From the NCBI GenBank assembly GCA_016203395.1, contig JACQMV010000008.1, positions 1 to 44,975 on the forward strand: a stretch of 44,975 nt of DNA, given 5' to 3'. Below the pieces are notes generated by a model that did not search any database, had not been told where the DNA came from, and saw only the letters and a program-made list of their open reading frames with translations. This document shows, piece by piece, positions 39,662 to 44,975 of this stretch. Both the position numbers and the translations under genes were made by a program. How positions within the stretch are numbered: position 1 is the first letter of the stretch; each line of letters opens with the position of its first letter. This DNA is from Candidatus Woesearchaeota archaeon. Lineage in GTDB: Archaea > Nanobdellota > Nanobdellia > Woesearchaeales > ARS49.

Positions 39662-39742
39662 GGGCTAAAACTAGTATCGGCATATAAAAACATAATTGTA
39701 CTATAATCAATATATACGAGTATGACTCATTTGAGAACAAAT

Positions 39743-39957
39743 TATAGCGGAAGAATTTAATAATCATATAAAAATAGTAAATTCTTCCTTATATAGCAAA
39801 CGAAACATATGCGAAAATTTACTTCATTTGCTATAGTTCGTATTAAGGAAGAGCAGTTTCTGAGCATGCTCAACAACCGCGTATATGATTCTTTAAATAG
39901 CGGTTTTTGACAAGACGCAACTATTTTTATCCTATTATTTGCGTCTTCCACTATATA
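39743..39957 (+). repeat. Family A multi-hairpin element, long copy A4
   Basis: Starts TATAGC, then hairpin 1 GGAAGAATTTA (39749-39759) with TAAATTCTTCC (39778-39788), loop 18 nt. Hairpin 2 is TATAGCAAACGAA (39792-39804) with TTCATTTGCTATA (39823-39835), loop 18 nt. The linker TTAAGGAAGAGCAGTTTCTG is shared with A1. Then AACCGC..GCGGTT. Last, after TTGACAA, comes AAGACGCAA (39912-39920) with TTGCGTCTT (39939-39947), whose loop CTATTTTTATCCTATTAT nearly repeats the loop of hairpin 1 read on the other strand. The right end CTTCCACTATATAG mirrors the left end. Confidence 0.88.
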
Positions 39958-39961
39958 GTTC

Positions 39962-40264
39962 CTATTTGTATTCTCTCCAAGTGTGCTTGCATTGTTCGCA
40001 TTTGAAGAATCTTGTTTCAGGTTCGTCTCCTGCTCTTGTTTGTTTTGTCCACCAGTATGCGTGTGGGTGGTGGCATTTTGAGCATTCTGCTTCTGTCAGA
40101 GGTAAGCTTTCTTGTTCTTTTATAGCTCCTTCTTTCTTTTCAACATCTGGCTTTAGTACAGTGTGTATTATTGCTTTGTCTTTGCTGGTGTATCCGCAGC
40201 TGCATGCCATTACCTTTTTGTCAAACTTTGGCAGCAGTATTGAACCGCATTTTGGGCAGAACAT
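39962..40264 (-). CDS. tfs: Transcription factor S (TFS, transcript-cleavage factor)
   Basis: A 100-residue protein with the two zinc ribbons of archaeal TFS/TFIIS. The N-terminal one is FCPKCG..ACSCG and the C-terminal one is CSKCHHPHAYWW..FFKCEQCKH. Between the ribbon halves TRAGDEPETRFFKC carries the acidic Asp-Glu pair that reaches into the polymerase active site and stimulates cleavage of backtracked RNA. It lies 6 bases after the signal peptidase gene on the same strand. Confidence 0.94.
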   Translation of the reverse strand: MFCPKCGSILLPKFDKKVMACSCGYTSKDKAIIHTVLKPDVEKKEGAIKEQESLPLTEAECSKCHHPHAYWWTKQTRAGDEPETRFFKCEQCKHTWREYK

Positions 40265-40270
40265 TTTTTT

Positions 40271-40879
40271 TTAGCAGGTTTGTGCTTTGCACACCTCCGA
40301 ATTGGTGAATAAACATATCCCCTTTATTAATCCTACTTTTAGCCAGCCGGCAAAAGGCACTCTTAATAGTGCTTTTCCAACTACTTGTTCTTTTGATGCT
40401 CTGTCCATTAATGGGTCTGGAGCATTGTTTCCATCGCCTTTTGTTATGAATTCGTCGTTTTTGGCTATTACTCGGTGTATGATTGGCTGTGAGGTGTATT
40501 TTGAGAAGAATACGATAACGTCTCCTGTTTTTGCGTTTTTAGGGCTTCCAAGCACCATTAAATCGCCTTTCCAGAATCCTCTTTTGAATGGGAATCTCAG
40601 AAAGTCCTGTTTTGTGATGTTGTATGAACTGTAGAAGTCTTCTTGTGTTCCTTTTATTGATGGGGATTGCCACCATTTTTCAAAACCTGCTTCATGGTCC
40701 ATGCTGCAGGATACTACTGCAACTATAGGGTATTGTGTTCCGAGCACGAATCCGAGCACAGGATAAACAAGGTATTTTATTATAATGAATGCTACCAGCA
40801 AGTGAACTACTGTTCCGAAAAAACTGTCATCTTCAAATGCGAGTTTGTACAACCAGTGCTCTTTCACTTTTTTAAGCAT
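40271..40879 (-). CDS. Signal peptidase I, archaeal type
   Basis: A 202-residue membrane protein of family S26. A hydrophobic segment (HLLVAFIIIKYLVYPVLGFV) lies near residues 27-47. The nucleophile Ser sits in VVSCSMDHE (about residue 57), and QPIIHRVIA near residue 130 supplies the His that replaces Lys in the archaeal/ER form. FITKGDGNNAPD is the conserved following block. It removes Sec signal peptides. A TATA-like box is centred 26 bp upstream. Its neighbour across the gap is the giant secreted protein, a natural client. Confidence 0.92.
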   Translation of the reverse strand: MLKKVKEHWLYKLAFEDDSFFGTVVHLLVAFIIIKYLVYPVLGFVLGTQYPIVAVVSCSMDHEAGFEKWWQSPSIKGTQEDFYSSYNITKQDFLRFPFKRGFWKGDLMVLGSPKNAKTGDVIVFFSKYTSQPIIHRVIAKNDEFITKGDGNNAPDPLMDRASKEQVVGKALLRVPFAGWLKVGLIKGICLFTNSEVCKAQTC

Positions 40880-40925
40880 GAATCCCTTTGTTTTTGTTTG
40901 TTTTTAAGCTTTGCGCAGTCCCAAT

Positions 40926-41285
40926 CTGCTAATAATAATCAACTGTCTTGTAATTCTTTTCCCACAGCCACTAATACTTACCAAAGAAGGCGTTGTTATT
41001 TTTCCACAGCCCTCCATAAAAAGGATAAGAATGTAAGATGATACTACAGTTCTGCAGCCCTTGTGGCTTGATGAGTAATTTGAAGGTATTTTGTTTTGTT
41101 GTCACACCAAGCCATTACCATGTGTTTGCAACAGGTTGCAACAAATTGTCTTGCTCAAGGCAAATAAACAGTTGATTACATTAAAGTTCCCAGTCAGAGC
41201 ACAAGGACTGTAGGGCAAATATGTCATTTGTTTAGCGCGTTTTTAGCAATGGCTGCTGATAAGTTATAACTTCATTTAAGACAAA
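40926..41285 (+). repeat. Family B dispersed element, copy B6 (best preserved)
   Basis: This copy aligns with B1 over almost the whole unit. In order: CTGCTAATAATAATC, GCGTTGTTATTTTTCCACAG, AGGATAAGAATGTAAGATGA, GCAGCCCTTGTGGCTTGATG, GTTTTGTTGTCACACCAAGC (about 41093-41112), TTTGCAACAGGTTGCAACAA, AGTCAGAGCACAAGGACTG, ATATGTCATTTGTTTAGCGC and the tail GATAAGTTATAACTTCATTT. No gene is in this gap. The last part, 41286-41330, shows nothing. Confidence 0.87.
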
Positions 41286-41330
41286 TTTACTTAACTGGCG
41301 TATTTTTAGCGCAAAAGAATTGAATTGTGC

Positions 41331-44300
41331 TTACACGAGTTCTCCCGGCGTGAATGATTGCTCAGCAGTTGTTTCTGTACCTGTTGTAGCTCCCGGCGTA
41401 AGTTCTGTTTCTTCTGTCTGCAGTGTTTGTGCAGGGCCAGTGTATTTTGTTATTGTTGTGCATAGCTGGTTTACTTCTTCTCCGTCTTGTTTTCTTATTC
41501 CTGTTGAAAACACTAAGCATACTTTTTCGTAGTTTCTTGCGCTGAATTTTTTGAGTGCGCCTGTTGCTATTGCTTGTGCGCCTTCTCCCGTGTTGAGTTT
41601 TGTGTCTAATGGATACCATGGCACAGGTATTTGGTCTGCTTCTTCGTTTGTTGGATAAAAGTATACGTTGAAGCTTAGTTCGTTTGATAGTCCGTTTGTT
41701 ACTCCGTATTCTACTTTGTAGAGTGTTTTTACAATGCCGGTTCCATCTTCCTGTGGTTCTATGAATGGTTGTCCTCTTGAAGCAGACAGGTGTGCTATGC
41801 TTCTTGCTTCTCCTTGTGGTGTTGTTGTTGCAAGTATGTCTTTTCCTTCTATTGCATCATTTGGCATGTCGCATAGTTCGCTTTTGAAGCATGCTTGTAT
41901 TCCTGCGAATGCGCAGAACTTATCTGCCATATGATTTCTCCAGTCTGTCATTTTTTTGTCGCTGAAAAATAAAGTTCCTATCTGTCCTATTCCTCTGTAT
42001 GACTCAAATGTTCTCAGGAATTTACCTGCTTGCAGTCCTCTTCCTCCGAATTTTCCAAATTCTTTGTCTCCCTGCTTTTTTAGTGCGCCTAGCTCTTGTC
42101 CAAGGGTTCTTTCAACCCACACTCCTGTTGCTTTTTGTCCTTTTTGGATTATTGCTTCTTGTGCTGCAAAAAGTGCTTCGCCTGATAAAGGTGCCGAGAT
42201 TATTGTATTAGCAGCTATTTTTCTGAATACTTGTTGTCCGTTTTCTTCTGTAACAACAATCATTTCTTCGTCAGTTTGTATTATGTTTGCTATTTTGTTG
42301 TCTTGCACAAATATGCTTCTGTCTTGTGATATTTGTAGTGCGAGTTTTCCGTCGTAATTGCTTATTTTTGCAGTCGGATTCCTTTTTATTTCATTAATTA
42401 CTTCCTGCACGAGTGCATCTGTTGTTTCTTTGTCTTGTGTATTCAGTCCTGTTGCAGTTAATAATTTAGTTACTTCCTCTTTCAGTGAAGTATCTGCATT
42501 TCTTAACTCAGTAATTTTGTTTTTTTCTGAAGAGCCTCCCAGTTCTTCTTCCGTCATTTCTCTTGCTTTTTTCTGTTGTTCTGCACTACCTACCCCTTCT
42601 TCAGCAGTAGTGACTGCTCGTATTTTAGTAGTAAGCAGTGTATTGGCTTCATCTATCGCGGTTGTAAGAGCAATATTTGCTTGTGTGATTTGGTTTTGTT
42701 GTTTTCCGACACTATTTTTTACATGAGTTAATTGTGTATTTGCTTGTTCTTGTTCGCTTGTAGCAACAAGGGCGTATTCAGTTATAAGTAGCCGTTCAGT
42801 TTCAAGCTGTTCTTTTGCGTTTGTATAACTTTCTCTTGTTGCTGGATTGAGTGTTATGTCTTTTCTGTTGAGTTCAAAATCTAAAGCGTCTATTTGTGCG
42901 GTTATGCTTTCAAGGTCTGCGTAAGCTTTTTGATGGTTTTGTGTTGCTTCTTGTGTTATCTGTTCTGCAAGTTTTTGCTTTTCTTCAAGTATTTGTTTTT
43001 CATTCTCCGCGAGTTTAGCAGTATTTACAGCATCCAAAAGCGAATTAGTTTTTGGCGAGGACTTTTCAGCAAGCAATGTATTTCTTTTCTTTAGAAGCTC
43101 TTGTATTCTCGTGCTTGGGGCTTTGTTTATTGTTTCAGCGTTTGTCATTTTATTTAAATCAAGTGTGTTTAGGTTGCTCAGAAATTCTTGTGTTTTGATT
43201 GGTTGTAGTGGTGTTGCTGTTGCTAATTTGTCAAATGGCAGCTCAGCAGCAGGTGGTATTTTAGGAGTGCTTGGAGGGGTTGCTCCTGTCATTCCCGTAC
43301 TGTGTTTTGTGCTTTGTGTTGTTTTCTCAAGTTCTGCCAATCTTTCAGTAGCAGCACCTAATTCTTTAACTGCGATACTATAGTCATATTGTAAATCTTG
43401 TAAATAAGGATCTTCTTGTTCAACATTTTTCTTGTAATATTCTATTTGAGAGGATAACATATCTGCTTTTATTTGTGCCGCTTCTTTTTCTTGTCTTGCT
43501 ATGTCTGTTTCTATCTGTGCATATGTGCGGGTTTTTTCAGGTTCAGAAGTAGCGGGCTGGGGAGGGATCATTCCGCTTGCTGCCATTCCTGGTTCTGGTG
43601 GCGTTGCACTGCTGGTAGTGCTTGTTTCATAAGGGATTATTCTCCCTTGGGAATCACGAGTGTATGTTTTTCCATAATTCTCTCCTTCTAATGCTATGAA
43701 CTTACCCTCTCCTATTGATTTGTATTTGATTCCGTTGTATTCTACTTCAGTAGATTCGCTGCTTACTACTTTCACAGGCCCTCTTAATCCGCCACCTCCG
43801 CTCATTCCTGTTCCTGTTGGTTGTGGCGATGGCGGGGTAGCTTGCGTGTCCTCACTAGTGTCTGCTTGGGGTAAGTTTTCGCTGGCAGCCATGCCTGGAG
43901 GAGGTGGCTTTAATGGATCAGGTGTAGAAATAAAATCGTTTGGATTGTAGTCAGTATCATAATATTCTCCTGTGTGTATGTCTATATCCTTTGGTATTAT
44001 TTCTTCTTGTGTTTGTGGAGTTTGTTGTGGTGTATCAAATGTTTGGGTTATATCGTGTGTGATGTCTGGTTCTAAGGTTTTTTCTTGTTTTATCATAGGT
44101 GGGAATTCGTTTGGTGCCATTTCTATCATTTCACCGTTATCAATTACATAAGGTGTTCCAGAACTATCGCCAAAAAGGTAATACGTACCATCTCCTGTTG
44201 CGGTGTAGTCGTATCCGTCATAATTAACACTAATAAGGTCATCATAATATTCGTCACCTAATCTTGGCTGTCCTGTTATACTAAATCCTGCGCTTTGTTG

Positions 44301-44975
44301 TTCTTTTGTTGGTGTTTGTGTTGTTCCTGCAATGAATGTTGTGTCATCTTCTTGAGTAGCATACCAGTCTCTTGGTCTGTTATCATCAATGTTTTCAGTT
44401 GGTATTTGGTTTTGAGCAAGTTTCGTTGCTTCTGTGCTTCTTTCTTGGCTTGCTACGTCTTCAGGGCTCATGTAGGGTGCTGTGTTTTTGTCTATTTTTG
44501 TTTGTAAATCAGTTGCTTGCTGGCGTAAGTTGGCTGCTCGTGCTGTTTCTTGGTTTATTTGTTGGATGAGTTGTTCTTGTTGTTTTAGTAATTCTTTGTC
44601 TTTATTATTAGCGCTTATTTGTATTTGTATATCTTCTAGTTGATTTTGAAATGTTGTGATTCTGGCTTCTGCAGTTGCTGCTGCTGTTTGGTACACTTTT
44701 ACTTGTGTTTCAGGTGGTGGTGTTTGCGGGTTTTGAATTGTGATGGTTTCAGGTGTTGTTGTGGTTTTTGGTGCTTCTTTACCCGTGACAAATTGCGGTG
44801 GTATATCTTGTGTTGATTTTTCAATTGTGACTGGTGAGGGGGTGATTTTTAATGGGTTTCGTTTTTCCTGAGTTGGTTCATACGTATCATAACTGTCTCT
44901 GATGTCAGTAATCGTGGGGTCTCCTGTTGAGAGTATTCCGTTGCCCATTGCTTGGGCTATTGGAAGTATTAGGAG
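41331..44975 (-). CDS. Giant secreted coiled-coil protein, partial (N-terminus beyond window)
   Basis: The frame is open to the window edge, giving 1,214 codons. An internal ATG at 44948 is not the start: the nine residues before it (LLILPIAQA) look like the end of a Sec signal peptide, with cleavage near AQA. The mature part begins with Pro/Thr-rich sequence, then alternates Gln/Glu-rich coiled coils with proline linkers, two of which carry the repeat PGMAAS. A C-terminal domain of about 250 residues contains cysteines (FCAFAGIQACF, then SELCDMP) and beta-rich sequence, ending in a Thr-rich tail. No enzyme motif is seen. A surface or adhesion role is inference. Confidence 0.8.
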   Translation of the reverse strand, partial: LLILPIAQAMGNGILSTGDPTITDIRDSYDTYEPTQEKRNPLKITPSPVTIEKSTQDIPPQFVTGKEAPKTTTTPETITIQNPQTPPPETQVKVYQTAAATAEARITTFQNQLEDIQIQISANNKDKELLKQQEQLIQQINQETARAANLRQQATDLQTKIDKNTAPYMSPEDVASQERSTEATKLAQNQIPTENIDDNRPRDWYATQEDDTTFIAGTTQTPTKEQQSAGFSITGQPRLGDEYYDDLISVNYDGYDYTATGDGTYYLFGDSSGTPYVIDNGEMIEMAPNEFPPMIKQEKTLEPDITHDITQTFDTPQQTPQTQEEIIPKDIDIHTGEYYDTDYNPNDFISTPDPLKPPPPGMAASENLPQADTSEDTQATPPSPQPTGTGMSGGGGLRGPVKVVSSESTEVEYNGIKYKSIGEGKFIALEGENYGKTYTRDSQGRIIPYETSTTSSATPPEPGMAASGMIPPQPATSEPEKTRTYAQIETDIARQEKEAAQIKADMLSSQIEYYKKNVEQEDPYLQDLQYDYSIAVKELGAATERLAELEKTTQSTKHSTGMTGATPPSTPKIPPAAELPFDKLATATPLQPIKTQEFLSNLNTLDLNKMTNAETINKAPSTRIQELLKKRNTLLAEKSSPKTNSLLDAVNTAKLAENEKQILEEKQKLAEQITQEATQNHQKAYADLESITAQIDALDFELNRKDITLNPATRESYTNAKEQLETERLLITEYALVATSEQEQANTQLTHVKNSVGKQQNQITQANIALTTAIDEANTLLTTKIRAVTTAEEGVGSAEQQKKAREMTEEELGGSSEKNKITELRNADTSLKEEVTKLLTATGLNTQDKETTDALVQEVINEIKRNPTAKISNYDGKLALQISQDRSIFVQDNKIANIIQTDEEMIVVTEENGQQVFRKIAANTIISAPLSGEALFAAQEAIIQKGQKATGVWVERTLGQELGALKKQGDKEFGKFGGRGLQAGKFLRTFESYRGIGQIGTLFFSDKKMTDWRNHMADKFCAFAGIQACFKSELCDMPNDAIEGKDILATTTPQGEARSIAHLSASRGQPFIEPQEDGTGIVKTLYKVEYGVTNGLSNELSFNVYFYPTNEEADQIPVPWYPLDTKLNTGEGAQAIATGALKKFSARNYEKVCLVFSTGIRKQDGEEVNQLCTTITKYTGPAQTLQTEETELTPGATTGTETTAEQSFTPGELV

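Overview
The window is an AT-rich, gene-dense piece of an archaeal chromosome. Archaeal hallmarks are an RNA polymerase operon with both large subunits split (A'/A'' and B'/B''), RpoH, L30e and a two-KH NusA, plus TFS, an archaeal-type triosephosphate isomerase, Rad50, NucS, TrmB, two type IV pilin-like proteins with class III signal peptides and an archaeal Ser-His signal peptidase. The compact gene sizes, DUF2683/RelE modules, an M23 peptidase and a very large secreted coiled-coil protein suggest a DPANN lineage (Woesearchaeota/Pacearchaeota-like). That placement is inference, not proof.

Layout. 1-502: two small minus-strand DNA-binding genes, the first cut by the window edge. 1104-3810: a coiled-coil protein and a large xylose-isomerase-like TIM-barrel protein. 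3920-11911 (minus): tRNA-Lys, rpoH, rpoB2, rpoB1, rpoA1, rpoA2, rpl30e, nusA, tightly packed. 12550-13994: two divergent RHH/RelE-type toxin-antitoxin modules, then a frameshifted coiled-coil gene. 14642-17036: phosphosugar isomerase, DUF483 and PIN-like genes in overlapping frames. 17527-21888: rad50, a surface protein and tpiA. 21864-23838: pilin-like genes. 23935-29099: NUDIX, tRNA-Val, lipoprotein, ACT protein, GNAT, M23 peptidase, UDP-glucuronate decarboxylase-like SDR and a P-loop kinase. 29160-35545: a degenerate GGDEF protein and a complete SUF iron-sulfur operon led by an HTH/PAS regulator. 35819-39661: a small unknown, TrmB, an unknown 301-residue protein, nucS and a P-loop/dCMP-deaminase fusion. 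39962-44975: TFS, signal peptidase I and a giant secreted protein that runs off the right edge.

Two dispersed non-coding families fill nearly every large gap. Family A is a multi-hairpin element: two long copies (12231-12493, 39743-39957), two short copies (24571-24657, 35562-35636) and a remnant near 14569. One of its hairpins keeps its loop while the stem changes on both sides. Family B is a roughly 300-400 bp unit at 690-1008, 14231-14566, 17122-17445, 21015-21110, 22565-22975 and 40926-41285. Neither has a transposase in the window. These families, a 14-nt insertion in the T-loop of tRNA-Lys, and a 19-bp inverted repeat bracketing one toxin-antitoxin pair are the least ordinary signals here.

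Transcription looks largely leaderless. In about a dozen genes a TATA-like box is centred 24-26 bp before the start codon, and this was used to choose starts. All family assignments come from reading motifs by eye; no database search was run.
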